Source: Daphnia pulex (taxonomy: Eukaryota > Arthropoda > Branchiopoda > Diplostraca > Daphniidae). From it: a DNA stretch of 64,000 nt. How positions within the stretch are numbered: position 1 is the first letter of the stretch; the number at the start of each line of letters is the position of its first letter. The notes below the pieces were generated by a model. It ran no database searches, had not been told where the DNA came from, and saw nothing but the letters and a program-made list of their open reading frames with translations. This document shows, piece after piece, positions 46,801-59,435 of this stretch. Made by a program: the position numbers and the translations under genes. The stretch is taken from the NCBI RefSeq assembly GCF_021134715.1, contig NC_060027.1, forward strand, positions 6,076,001-6,140,000. The letters are read 5' to 3'.

Positions 46801-47994
46801 CGCATCTGTAATCCCATCGCCCAATAACAAATTCCAACATTCTGAAAACAGCTGTTTTAAAATAGCAAATGAGCTTGACGGAAATCACCTTTTCTTCTTG
46901 AAGGAAACAGTGCATTGCTTGAGTAACATCAGCAGCATGGATGGCGTTGTGATAAGGGTTATTGCTGTGATAGCCCTCTTCTACCAGACCTAATCGATGA
47001 ATAATAAGAGAAGATATTCATCAGAAATGAGTTGGTATTGATCGGTTCAAGAAGAGAAAGGCTTACTGAAGAACTTCCAGACTTTGACAGGATCAAGATG
47101 AAAGTGCGCCATGAGTCCGTATTGATGGAAAAGGTGGAAGCAGAGTGTCGGTAGAGGCCGTCCTAGTGGGAAAACGGGCAAAAAGAAAAATGAATATCAA
47201 AGTGTCGAGACGTGATCCAATGAGCATATTACCCCCTGTGGCTCTATCCAGGGCAAAAGCATTAAAAGGCCATTCACTGATTCTAGCCAAAAGTATCTGG
47301 AAAGAAAAATAAAATAAAAAATAAAAGACGATCGACAGAGGTTATTTAAGTGTTGGCAATCGACAATCGGCATTGCTTGTGTGTTTCAAATGAATTAAGC
47401 ACTAACGTGCGTGGGGCCATGATAGAGGTCATCAAGGAGGGCCTGGTCCGACGTCATAGCCCGAGTGGGTGGCCTTTTTTTCCGGCGTTTATGCAGCGTG
47501 AGAAACCGACCGCTGTGAGACCAGCATGGGCGCACCTGTCGCTCGAGCTGCACTCGGCGTCCAGCGGTTAGGAGGAACAGACGACCGAATCCAATCAACA
47601 GCCAATCGAGAGAAATTAAGTGATGAAAAAAATCTACGCAATCATACTATCCAAAAACATACCGGCTGAGATTTAGTTTCTTCTGCTAGATCTGGCATTA
47701 GAGGAAGCTTATTCTTGCCAGGGCTACTGACTTGAGAATCTGAAAAAAAAACAACAACAATCAAAAAAATTGTCAAAATCATTCGAGAAACGGATTTAAA
47801 TTTAAAAAAAAAATAGTTTTGTATTCAAGTTGATAAAACTAACGATGAATCTATTTATTAAAAAAAAATAATAATTGGGCTGTTCTTATCGCTCGAAAGA
47901 GTCCAATGAAAGTAAAGAAAATAAATTGAACTATACCTTTCAACTGCACGCTGTTCCATGCAGGTCCCTCGGTAAAGGTGAACGAAGCTTTGCT
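43864..47994 (-). CDS. PDE7: PDE7-type 3',5'-cyclic nucleotide phosphodiesterase, 5' end missing
   Basis: Class I phosphodiesterase that by family should hydrolyse cAMP. Minus-strand exons with consistent phases: 47937-47994, 47663-47739, 47407-47547, 47233-47296, 47067-47162, 46889-46989, 46674-46805, 46432-46605, 45963-46304, 45168-45869, 44700-45071, 44402-44614, 44127-44310, 43864-44039, about 940 codons. The catalytic domain runs from [15 protein letters not shown] to [13 protein letters not shown]. Metal and catalytic motifs [11 protein letters not shown] and [29 protein letters not shown] and the invariant-Gln segment (KIQTGFFRF) are present. Sequence is nearest PDE7. The C-terminal extension of over 500 residues is far longer than in human PDE7A/B and has many RRxS sites. 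Skipping the 44126 donor gives an earlier stop at 44119. The exon with the start codon was not found. Confidence 0.92.
44402..45869 (-). other. RRxS-repeat tail of the PDE7-type enzyme
   Basis: Exons 45168-45869, 44700-45071 and 44402-44614 encode a Ser/Pro-rich tail containing [54 protein letters not shown] and CRRRSLRRR; the last exon adds QRRGSCPAD. These fit the PKA consensus R-R-x-S, and most are followed by L/A/C-P, like 14-3-3-type sites. Whether they are phosphorylated is unknown. Confidence 0.85.
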
Positions 47995-50900
47995 CTATAA
48001 AAAGCACGTCATTTAAAAAAAGAAAAAAAAAAGAAAAAGAAAGAAATGGTTAAAAAATCGATGAAGACGATAAGATTGTCGAGAGAGAGAGAGAGAGAGA
48101 GCAAGGCTAAAAGCAAATAGAAGGAAGCGGATGTTGTCACGGAAACATGATTCAATCGACATCTCTCGGGAAAACGTCGTAAAGCAGCTGAAACACTAGT
48201 AACCAGAAAGGCTGCACATTATCAAGCCTTTGAGACGCCGTTGATGTCTCGTTTCCACATCCGCGAATCAAAACGTTGGGCACGAGAGGCGAACCAGGAA
48301 ACTGGAGGCCGGGAGCACATTCAAATTCCAGCTCATGGAGGAAAGCGTTTTTTTTAAAGAGACGTGAATGGAATTTCGCATTAATCAATCGTGTCCTGTC
48401 GTTGTTTTTTATTGGCTTTCAATATTAAACCGACGCATTTTTGCAGACAAACAAATTGCGTGTTATTCGTTTAGTTACCAGGGTCTTGGCGGATTTTTTT
48501 ACTTTTGAGGCGCGACTCGGGATTTATCAAACACTTTACACAATAGTGAGGAAAGAAAAGTCTCGTAAAAATACGCCAGTGCCAAGCTGATAAAGCCCAG
48601 CAATTGGGCAGGCTGTTAAAAAGTTAATACAACTCTTGATAATTCACCACACACCTTTACCTACTTGGAAAATGGTTGTAACTAAACCGTTGCCATTGGT
48701 TAGCCGGAGACGGACAAATCAATCCCCAAAAGATGACTGACGAAAATAGGATGTTACACTTAATTTGGCTATAGCGTCGGCGTGACCACCGCTCATTGGC
48801 ACTACAAGTGGGAATGAGATTTCTTTGGAACCCCAAAAAACCAAAGGCAAAAGAGTTTACGGATGCAGGGAATCAACTGGGAGATGAGGAGCCTGACACC
48901 CAATCAAAGTGGACGACGGAACAATGGAACAGAAGGAACAAGTGAACAAGGCACTTGATAAACTATTTGTTGGCTTCGATCCGGCTGGCTGGGAAAAATC
49001 GATAACATTTCACGAGTTGAGCAACGTCGAACAACAAGGTAGAAAAGAAAAAAGAAAAAGAAGAAAGAGAAAAAAGGGAGACGGGGGCGCAGTACAGACA
49101 GCGACGCAAATAAAGTAGCCGAGATAATAATCGGCAGCCGATGCAATGCCCCGTGAAGAAAAGTTGATAACAAGTCTATCTTTTGGAAGCAGAAACGGGC
49201 ACAAGTACGTGCCTTGGCATTACAGCCGGCCGGGCCGGCTGGCCCCATACGCTCATGCAACGGCAGCCAGGCTCACAGTCTCACACACTGATGGCTGCGT
49301 GACCTCGATAGCTCAAAAGCCGCCAACAACTTGTTGTTTTCTTTCTACCGACCAGACTCGGCACTTGCCACTTGCCACTTGCCTCGTCGATGCTCCAAGG
49401 AGCTAATAGCCCATTTCCGTTCATTTAAAAACAAACAGTAAAACGTTTGCGGTTGAAAGACCAAAATAAACAGAACAACAAGGATCCTTAACTGCCCGTT
49501 AAAATCTGATCCATCATGTATTTACTCTGAGCCTCATATATTGATAAGATGAATTTGGCATCATATTATGTTTAACTCGGGTTATGCGACGGTCAACCGC
49601 AAATTTTCAAAAGTTGTTTTTTCTTTTTCTTGTTAGGTCACAATTTCGAAACGTAAATCACACACCACAAGTCTCGGAAAAATGTATTTTTAGCGCGCCA
49701 GATGAACGTAGGCGTGTGTTTGAACTCGGTCGAGAAAAAGAAAGAAACGCATAAACACAGTGAGATATCAAGGCAAAAGAAAGCCATTCAAAGAATCATT
49801 CTGCGTTGGATATATCTATGTGTATACGTTGTTATATTATTGCCTGCGGTAATAGATGTCAGACGAAATGATTTACGGTACTCTGTGCAAAGCGAAGCAG
49901 CCTACGATTCACCAACAATTTCCAGTCACTTGCACATCCTCGGTCGTTTTTCGATTCTTTTCTGCAAGACCCGACGCTATTCACCCACTATATTTCGGTT
50001 TGTCTGTTTTTAAAAAAGATTTCTGTCACCTGAGAACGACGGGCAAAGGCGTCTGAAAACTTGAACAGATCAAAATCTGTCGGCCACTTTTTCCCGCCCA
50101 TCGAATCCCAGCAACTTCACCGCCTTGAGGTAAGGAAACTTTGGGAGCAGCTCGAGCCAAAGAACGCGGCACACGAGAAGACAAAAACTGGCTGGCTATT
50201 TCGACGGGCAAACGGACGGAGAGTGTTGGGAATAAGCCGATGCTCGTTTCGTTATTCTCTCTCTCTCACTCGCTGTGTGTGTGTCGGGTTGCAATTGACT
50301 GCGGCGGGCCAGCAGGCAACCAACCAACCACTGACCGGCCAACATCGGGGACGCGGATGGAATAGGAAGAGTTGGAGAGGAGACGATGAAAGAAAAGGTG
50401 CAGAGAAAGGCCGAAGGAAAGAGAGAAGCAAAAGGAAAAGACGAAAAATTGAGAGTAAGAAGAAGAAGAAGGAGAAAACCAAAAAGAAGTGAACAAGCTC
50501 CGATGTCAAATAATCCGGCAAATCCATCTTCAGTTCTAAAAATAAATTCGGAGCTTGCATAATACAAATCTCGTCTTCTCCTCTCCTCCGCTCGTTGTCT
50601 TGGCCATTTATTTGACTCGAAAATCCGTCAAAGATAAAGAGGTCGTTTGCTCGGGCCACTCTATAGAGAATCAGCTGATTCTTTTTATTCTCTTCTACCT
50701 TCACGGAACAGGTTGCCGAACCCTATTTTAGAAAGGAATGCAAGCCCAACTTACTCGGGGCGATGCTTCTTGTTGTGTTTGTGTGTGTGTGTACCTAAGC
50801 ACAATGATTCACGTTCAAGAAGAACTTAACCACATCAAAGTGTTTTCCCTATACCAATTTTTAGTTATCGTCTCTTCAGCTATTGGCCGTTTCCCTGTTA

Positions 50901-53900
50901 TTAATGCAAGTTACCAAAAATTGAACAAGTTTCGTTTCACCCTAATCAAAAACAACTGATTGGATTTGATCAAAATAGCAAACGGATATTACTTGAAATG
51001 CTGCATAGAATGCAAGGTACCAGAGCTACGACGAAAGGTAGTCGGCCAGACGCAATATAATTGCATTAAATAAATAAAAATCGGGACGTGATATTGATAA
51101 AAAAAAAGGACAGCATCTTTAGGGAAAGAAACGAAATTCCTCCATTGAAGCGAAAGAATATCGTCTAGTTGTTAGTTGGTCCTGTAGTCCCGACAGCTGC
51201 AAGTTTGGCTTGTCGATGGCTATAATTTCGGTCGTCAAGTGTGTGTGTGTGTGTGTGTGTGCCAGAAGAGTTGGCGCCGTTGAGTCGGCAAATCGGTACG
51301 ACCCTCCTTCTTAATGTAACCATTTTTCTTTTTTTTTTCCACAGCCATGGCGTCTCTCTCTACAAGTCGAAATTTTCTCTTGTGCCTTTTTTCGGCTGGG
51401 CTATCTCCCGATCATTATTACGGCAATCCAACATGCTGACTTTGCCCAGTGGCGACGTCATCAATTGGCCCCTCCACCGAGCCAGTTTCCACTCACTGAT
51501 TCCGTTCGATTGATTAGCCAACGACTTACAAAAAAAAACAGCGATAAATACCACAAAACGCGCACTGTCTCGCAGAGCTGACCCGTGCCATCTCCTGATA
51601 TTCACGCACAACATCTCTCACGTAGCGCCAACGGGTGGGGGGCATAAGGCTCAACACCCAGGCGTATAACCCCTTTTTTCTTTTTCTTTTTTTCTTTTTT
51701 GGAAGATGAGATATTTTTAGCTGGCCGCTTCTCGGTTTAAACAGATGGCGATGATGTCGAATGTTTGGGCAGGCAAGACAAGAGACCCAAAGACCCCTAT
51801 AGTTGGTCGCCCGTCGCCTAGCCGAGCCAAAAGAGAAGAAGGAGAAGAAGAAGAAGAAGAAGAAGAAGAGGTGTGACGTTCATCAGCGACAGCTGCGTTC
51901 GTGATCGGAAATCGATAAGGGGTGAGTCGGAGTTGGTCGAGGTGTGCGTGTAGTGCAGCAGCCTCTTTGAAACGCCACCACCGCCAATGCTGGGCGAGTG
52001 AGACGAGCAATAAAGAATGGAGACGAAATCAAAAGAAAAAGAAAAAGAAATGAACAGAGAGAGAGAAAAGAAAGGCGCTGGCCATTAGATGACTGGTGCG
52101 CGCAAATGAAAAACAAGCCCCAACAGGAAATGGCCGACACACTCCATCTATCTAACCATTTCCTTTTGTTTGACTCTCGCACAAACCAATCCGAGAACTC
52201 CCCCAAAATAAAAGCAATAACAAGAAAAAGAAAAATGCCTTTCTGAGTGTGTGTGCGTGTGTGTCGCTCGTGTTCTTGGACGCCGAGCTCGGCCGGCCGC
52301 CAAGAACCCGTCGATGCTATCAAACATTCATTATGGTCGCAATTGATATGCATTTTTACGTTGAATCAAAATAGTTTCCCTCCCCTAGGCCACGTCATCG
52401 AGTCGACCAGGAACTAGTGACACACAGACGGGATAATTTACCTGAACAAAAATGTGCATACCTACGAAAATAAGCAAATCAAATCAAATCCCGCGCGAGT
52501 TAGTAAAACTTGAAAAATCGGGAGACTATGAGCCGCTACATTTTTTGGGTGGGTGTCGACTCTGAAAGAAAAGGGAAAAAAAAGAATTGAAAACCTGCTT
52601 AGATTCTTGACCGATTGTTCACGTCGGGATTTCTTGGTATCCAGGAGTTGAGTTGAATTGAATTGAAAAGAAAGAAAAATCTCCTCCTTTCCCACATGTA
52701 GATATAAAAGTTGAAGGCGCACAATGGCCGACTGATTGATTTCTATCTCCTCCGTTTGCTAATCCATCTTTTACGGCTTGATCAAGGGGAATTTCTGATC
52801 AAAGAGAATCCGACAGCCGACTGGCTTAAAGGACGTGGGTTACGTTGATTGAATACATAACATTTGAATATGCACAAGGAGCTGGAGCTGCCAGCCAGAC
52901 CGAGAGAAACAGAGAATGCTAGTAGTAGTGGAAGTCAGCAGCAGAATTTGACGCCGGTGGTGAAACGAGTCGTCGTAGATGTAAGAGAAGAAAGAGCTCT
53001 CTCTCTCTCTTAAGTTGCTCTACCGTAGACCAAGAATACGAGCCCCAATGGCGGCGATGAGCCAAGCCAAATGCAATGTAGACATGTATGACGGAGGAGG
53101 AGAAACAAGTTGTTTTTGTTTGTTGTTGTTGTTGTTGTTGTTTAAAAAACCCAGCGGTACCCCATTATCGGAAGGCGCCAAACACCCACTGTGTGCATGG
53201 CTGTATACAGCTTTCTTTTTTTTTTCGCTTTTTTTTCCCATTCTCTCTATTATTGAAAGTCTTTTTTCTTTCTTCTTTTTTCCTCGGACATCATTAGGAC
53301 AATCAACGGCACCCTCAAACTTGCCGTTTTCATATACTACGCTCGGCGCCGCTTGGTTCCGATGCATGCTGGGCTGCTTACAAGTCAGCTGGCATTCATC
53401 ATACAAGGGCCTACCACCGCCATTACCATAGCCGATTCACGATACACCAGCAGACACTATATAGGCATTCCGACAAGAAATTTGAAGAAAACAAAAAAAG
53501 AAAGGCCGATAGAAAACAAAAAAGGCGCGCATACTAAATTTTTAAAAACAAAAAACAAAAAAACGAAGAGACGTCAAAAATCGGCAAACCAGTTTCAACA
53601 CCATCGACTTTTTTTTTTAACATTACGAAATCGAACAGCCAATCTCTATTGGAAATGAATCGTTGCCGTTTGCAACTGCTTGCCTATTTCGAATCCGAGA
53701 CGATTTAATAACCGCACTCAATTACACCCAAAACTGTTCATCTCACGCTGAAGCCAAATCGGTCAAAGGCATCGATCAAGCAACTGACGCAGCTTCACTG
53801 ATGCTGAACCGTTTTTCTCGTGTTGGCAACTCAATCCAATCGATACTAATTGGTATGGCCGACCAAATCTTTTTTTCAAAATGTTTTTTAAAAGGCAAGA

Positions 53901-56900
53901 TTCCGTTCAGCCGAGGAATTGACTGAACTTGGGTACATTGAAGCCATAAACATCGATTGAGATTTGGCTTGGATTGCTTCACCCCGAACGACGTCGACAC
54001 AACAGATAGCAATTTGACCAACTACAAATTAGGACGAAAATCCCTTTTGTGTTGTTTTGTAGCATGCACACGTGAATGCAACTCGAAAAAAAAAATAATA
54101 ATAAAGTAAAACATGTTCACACTACTCACTAAAAATTTTAAATATAGTAAACAGAAGAATACTGGTCTACATTCAAGAAGGCTAATTGATTCTGATCAAT
54201 CAGTTTCTTCAATCAGACCTTAAATTTTCGAAGTTTGACCCTTGGTGAAAAGTAGAATGACATTTTCACGGGAGACGAGAAATATGCTTGGAAATTATTT
54301 TGGCAAAGGACTGAATAAACCGAAATGAAACATTCCTCGCGAGAATTGCTCATTCCGATTGTTTCCAACTTGCTGTGGTCGATTCACAGATTCACAGAAC
54401 GAACGAGCTCAAAAGCTGCAAAGAGTTAAAGCAGACGAACCCAGTGGATTTCAATTTGTGCAGCAATAAATAGAAAGGAAATTTGGATCCGGGAAGATAA
54501 CCAATCGATAATGGAGAGAGCGTCCTCGTCGTCTATCGACCGCCCCGACCACGTTTCCGGTTGAAAGAGACGAGCCATCACGTGATCAGATGCAAGACGT
54601 TATTACACGGAGATGGGGGAACGGAGAACATGTTTGGATCATTGAGATTAGGAAAAAAGAATCAAATCAAAGGCGAATTACTTCAACAGACGAATGGTGT
54701 GAATCTGTCGTTTTCGACTCGGACGAAACGGGGCAGCCACCGAAACAGCCGCCCACCATTCGCCACAGATTTGGCATTGCAGCAGCAGCAGCAGACGATG
54801 CTCGTCAAAAGCGATTGGAGAAATTCACACTCATTGCAATACACAAGACAGAAACGCTCACTGGTGGCTGCCGATTATCTCTTGGCTTGTCATTCACGGT
54901 AAACGGAACAAGCCAATCGACATAGCGTGTGATTTCAGAGCCGAGTTTGAAAAGTCGGTGGAGCCCCTCCCCTTTTGAAAAAATGGCCCATAATAATCAA
55001 GTGAATCGGGCGAGAAGCTCTACGAGTCAATCGACTAGAGACTAGCCTCTCCGTTTGTGACTGGGGGAGAAAATTGACGATTCGTGCGACTACAGAGAGA
55101 TGGAGCGAGTGATCATGTGATGCCAGTGCGCATCCGCTGCCATTCTCGACCCTCCTTCTCACCCTTTGGAGAAAACATCTCTGGAGAACGATTGGAAGAG
55201 AGGCTCCCCGGCTCCCGTGCACCGGTGTTACCATCACAACACATCAATGGCGCTCAACAGCCGACGACTCCTTACTCTCCTAGTACGCTGCGATAGATTA
55301 CAGCCTGGGCCAAAACGCCTATTCCGCATGTCCAACTACCAAGGCAAACGAGGCAGCATTCTCATTGGAAACGGCCTCTCCAGGCTGCAATCCTACAAGC
55401 CTTGACCTTTTAAGAGATCGTCAGACTTAACGGGGAGATCAACGCAATGGAGCTGTAACAATCAACAGCACCACCAAACAGACAGCCGTTTTGGGGCCTC
55501 TGCCGTATCTCCAACTTGAAATAGACCTGATACCCTTTTGTCACCTTCGATCCCTTCGACTGCCGACGATCACGAAAAAAAAAAAAAAAAAATGAAAAAG
55601 TCTCAAAAATCTGCAAGGATTCATCTATAATCAATTGTGATGACGTCAACTTGGTTCCTACGATTTTTTAATTGCTAAAGTCGAAAGGGACGTCCAAGGA
55701 GCGATGGAGAAAAAATCCCAACCTCATACAGGACACGATCATTCATCTCTTCGATAATCTGCCTTTTCACTAACGAACGCAATTGATATCTCCTCTTTTT
55801 CCAGTGCGCCGCCGCAGACAGAGCGATAGCAAGACATGACGGAAATTGACGAATCCCCCAGCAAAAGACGCAACCGAATTTTTTCATTTTAAAATTCATA
55901 GTCTCTTTGAAGATTTCTTTTATGATTCTAAGGCATAGCGAAGGCAGTAGGCCTGTTTCATCATAGCTAGCTCTCAGTAGCAAACCATCTATACACTTTT
56001 CAAATGCTCAAAGGAAAAAAAAAGTAGTAGCCTGAAATATGGCAAAAAGAAAAGGCTATGGGGAAAAATAAACCAGGGCGATCAATATGACAAGTCACAT
56101 AAACTAAAGAAAAAGTCATCTGACAATACTTTTTGTTTTGTTTTTGTTTTGAAATCTACCTGATTATCCGTGGAGACAGAAACGGCCATGTCGGTGAGCA
56201 ATACAAAATTCCTTTCTCCGCTTCCACTCAGGAAGCACGTCGTGAAGGGCAGCATTTTTTTAGCGTATCACCTCGCCAAACAGATGGTCCGATCTATCCG
56301 AAAAGTTAAGGTTCCCACAAGACTAGGCACCAGCATCTATCCGGCAAAATCATGACCACATCAAACAATATTTCTCAATTACTTTTCAAACAGAACAACA
56401 AATAATTGGCCATTTCACTTGTCGTTGACGTAACAATCACGAAACAAAGGACTAGAACCAAAAACTATAGGTGAAACGTGGGGAAATTCATCTACTGGAT
56501 AAGTTTCAAAGCCTTGAACAAAACCTACAGAAACAAAAGGCAACAGAAATGTCAATCTTTGGTGAAAAAGAATGGATCGACTGGCATCGAGTTATTAATT
56601 ATCTAGCTAATAATCGCACGAAAATGACCACTGATTGCGGGTGGGAAATGATCTCAATCAAAGCAACCAAATATTGAGAATAAAATGTCGTTATATTTAG
56701 TCAATATAACGTCAAAGAAAATGTTCGTCACTTTTTCTGTGAGGGGTAAAAAAAAAGAAACATGGCAGCCTGTCCTGTTTTTCCGTCAAAAAAGGCCAAA
56801 CACAAACTCTTGGTGTTGCTACAAGTTCTTCATGCTCGTGCACGGTAGGAATAGCAAGTCATCAAAAGGACTTGCAAAACGACAGGGTTAAACTTACCTC

Positions 56901-57922
56901 GTTAAGTAAGGCTTCAGATGTAATCAAAACGGGTCTAAACCATTCAAGCTGTCAGAAAAAGGAAGTGGTAACTTGCAAGTGTACACATCCACACACGTAA
57001 TTTAAAAGGAACGACGCCAATTCGGCTCCAACTTTCAGCTACTTTTATTCCACAAACAGATAAAATATTGAAATCAGCGCAATTTAAAGGAATTTTTTCG
57101 CCATAAAGACGAGAGGGACGAACAACCATGAAGAACACACTCACTCTCTCACTTACATCTGACACAGCCGCCCTCTTACGACCCAAGTAGAATATCATTT
57201 GGCCTACATTTTCTTTGTGGAAATTCTTCATTCACAGTTGGTCTCTCCATCTAGCTGTCAACATTTCAACTAAAAATTGACTCTTTATTATCGGTTAGCC
57301 CAAGGGAAAATAACCCGAAGCTCTGATGGCTATTTTCGATTTCATTTTTACGTACGTCCTATTGGGTCATTGGGAAATTTGGAATGTAATTTTTACTTGT
57401 TTTCAGAAATAAACATTTGAGCAAAGACAAGGCGAGGATTTGGAAAAATCAACCGATCATGTATTGATCGGGAATTTGTAGAATAATCTTGAAATTTCAG
57501 GAGATTTTGTTTTGATTTCTATTGTAAATCAGTCAAAAATTGATTGATCAAGATTGGTTTCAGATCAATCCCTTGTCTCCACCACTGATAGCCTTTAGTT
57601 GCATCGTCGTATAATTGGTCGATATTCTCAATTTTACGGATCGATTTTGGAGGTACGTCAGCGAATCCTCAATGATCTCGGCTACAAATCAGGTATCTAA
57701 AGTCCCTATTAACTATTGAGGAGAGCAGGAACCATAGAATAAACCAGTAACGGATGCTGAGTTGCAAGACTAAGAAATTATGACTGGATAAGAGCGATTA
57801 GCTAACCTAACACTGAAAGGGATAGGACGAAAATCACGAAAGTAGGAAAGAAAACTCGCGGAAATATTTCAAAAATCAACTCAAATCTCGAATTGCGATT
57901 TTCGACCGTGTGGTATGGTATA
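47995..57922. other. Long non-coding region upstream of PDE7
   Basis: No recognisable coding exon in about 10 kb. It contains (GA)n at 48081-48100, (TG)n at 50771-50790 and 51240-51260, (GAA)n at 51838-51870, (GTT)n at 53118-53140, and many purine- or pyrimidine-rich blocks that create false open frames on both strands (for example 49020-49090, 50380-50490, 53210-53290). Because the PDE7 frame is open at its first visible acceptor (47994), its 5' exon(s) and promoter should lie here or further right. Confidence 0.55.
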
Positions 57923-58947
57923 TAGTTTGGTCATTTTAGCCGAAAAAGGGGGGTGTACCTCAAACAATTAGTAATTAGAATTTTTTTTAATGAGCACTAT
58001 TTCTACTTACTTGTTAAGGAAGCGTTTAAATTAATTTTGAAATCGTATCGTGGGATCCCATATAAATTTTCAATTAAAAATTAGAAAATAAGAAATGGGG
58101 GACTAAATTTGAATATTTTATTATTTTTAGTACATTTTATCAAACTTTATACGTCAATAAACGTGTGTTGCAAATTTAAATGTTTTTGATGTAGATTTAC
58201 TATTTTTTATTTAAATTAAAAGTTACTGAAATTGGTTTCCGCGTCGAAATTTTTTCGCCGTATGTAACACGTAAAAAAAAACTACCCTTTTTGGGCTTTT
58301 TCCAAATTCCGCAAAATTCCAATAGGTTTTACAACACACCCGCCAGGTTGACATTTGGGGGGGGGGGGGGGGGCGGGGGGCCGCTGCAACTTGGTGCCAA
58401 AACTTGTTGCCGAAACCTATTGGAATTTGGAAAAAGGGTAGTTTTTTCTAATGTTAATAACTTTTTTGCTGTGCTATTTTCATAAAATCTAATTAATAAA
58501 AAGTAAACTAGGTTATATTGGCTCCAAAACTAGACTATGTGGGGATTTTTAGGTTATTTAGTTGTTATGTAGCATTAATTTTAAGAAGACGCGTAGCGCC
58601 ATAAGCGCCGTGTTAAATACGGCGAAAAAATTTCGACGCGGAAACCAATTTCAGTAACTTTTAATTTAAATAAAAAATAGTAAATCTACATCAAAAACAT
58701 TTAAATTTGCAACACACGTTTATTGACGTATAAAGTTTGATAAAATGTACTAAAAATAATAAAATATTCAAATTTAGTCCCCCATTTCTTATTTTCTAAT
58801 TTTTAATTGAAAATTTATATGGGATCCCACGATACGATTTCAAAATTAATTTAAACGCTTCCTTTACAAGTAAGTAGAAATAGTGCTCATTAAAAAAATT
58901 TCTAATTACTAATTGTTTGAGGTAAAAAAGCTAAAATGACCAAACTA
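57923..58947. mobile_element. 1-kb foldback (inverted-repeat) element
   Basis: Outer ends are TAGTTTGGTCATTTTAGC at 57923 and its complement (GCTAAAATGACCAAACTA) ending at 58947. From about 57957 to 58260 the sequence recurs inverted at about 58618-58920 with very few differences; landmarks are ATCGTATCGTGGGATCCCAT and CCGCGTCGAAATTTTTTCGC. A second, inner inverted pair surrounds a G run at 58359-58380 (CAATAGGTTTT / AAACCTATTGG). A TA flank is present at both ends. No protein is encoded. It fits a foldback or MITE-like element of a TA-inserting family. Confidence 0.8.
58355..58382 (+). other. G-rich tract in the hairpin loop
   Basis: An almost unbroken run of about 20 G followed by C and more G at the tip of the foldback element. 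It could form a G-quadruplex. Such runs are also often mis-sized in assemblies. Confidence 0.7.
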
Positions 58948-59435
58948 ATAGATGAAGTGCCGACGGTGCCGTCTTTTGGTGATTTTGAAGCAATTTTTCG
59001 TTCTAAATTCTTGACACAATGTAGCAAGTGAAATTTATCCCTGAGGGTAGTACTTGTACTACCAGAAGGCATTAAAGTAAATGCGGGTGTGTGTGTGTGT
59101 AGGAGTGGGGGGGGGGGGATGTGGGGGAGTGAACGCTGTTCTGAGCCAGGCTTCCAGAACCTTTAATTCAGAATCAGAATAAATTTATAGAAAACTAAAC
59201 TACTGCATCGATTTTCTTCAAACTTTTTGTGTAAACTTACAGTAATTTATCTCAGCGCTTAGGTAAGTTTCGATTCATTTGGTAATACTAAATTTTATTA
59301 ATTTTTATGCGGATTTAGTCATTAGCTTTTTGTGACTTAGGACAACCACAAAATCCATTAGGTTGTCTGTTGACAGTCTGTTGATGTCTTGTTCAGTAAA
59401 AATAAATTTCGTCAACAGTTTTGTTATTGTTACAG
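58948..59435. other. Spacer with TG and G tracts
   Basis: (TG)n at about 59087-59101 and a G run at about 59107-59118. The first exon of a VPS33A gene would be expected here, but none was recognised. Confidence 0.5.

Noticed and set aside
48152..48388. Minus-strand ORF just upstream of the first visible PDE7 exon, considered as a 5' exon
   Set aside because: No donor in phase with the acceptor at 47994 and no similarity to PDE7 N-termini.
50196..50704. Three overlapping minus-strand ORFs rich in Phe/Ser/Leu
   Set aside because: Created by a long purine-rich tract (50380-50490). No stable frame, start context or family feature.
53015..53431. 138-codon ORF and its antisense partner with poly-Leu/poly-Asn
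   Set aside because: Driven by a (GTT)n microsatellite and pyrimidine tracts.
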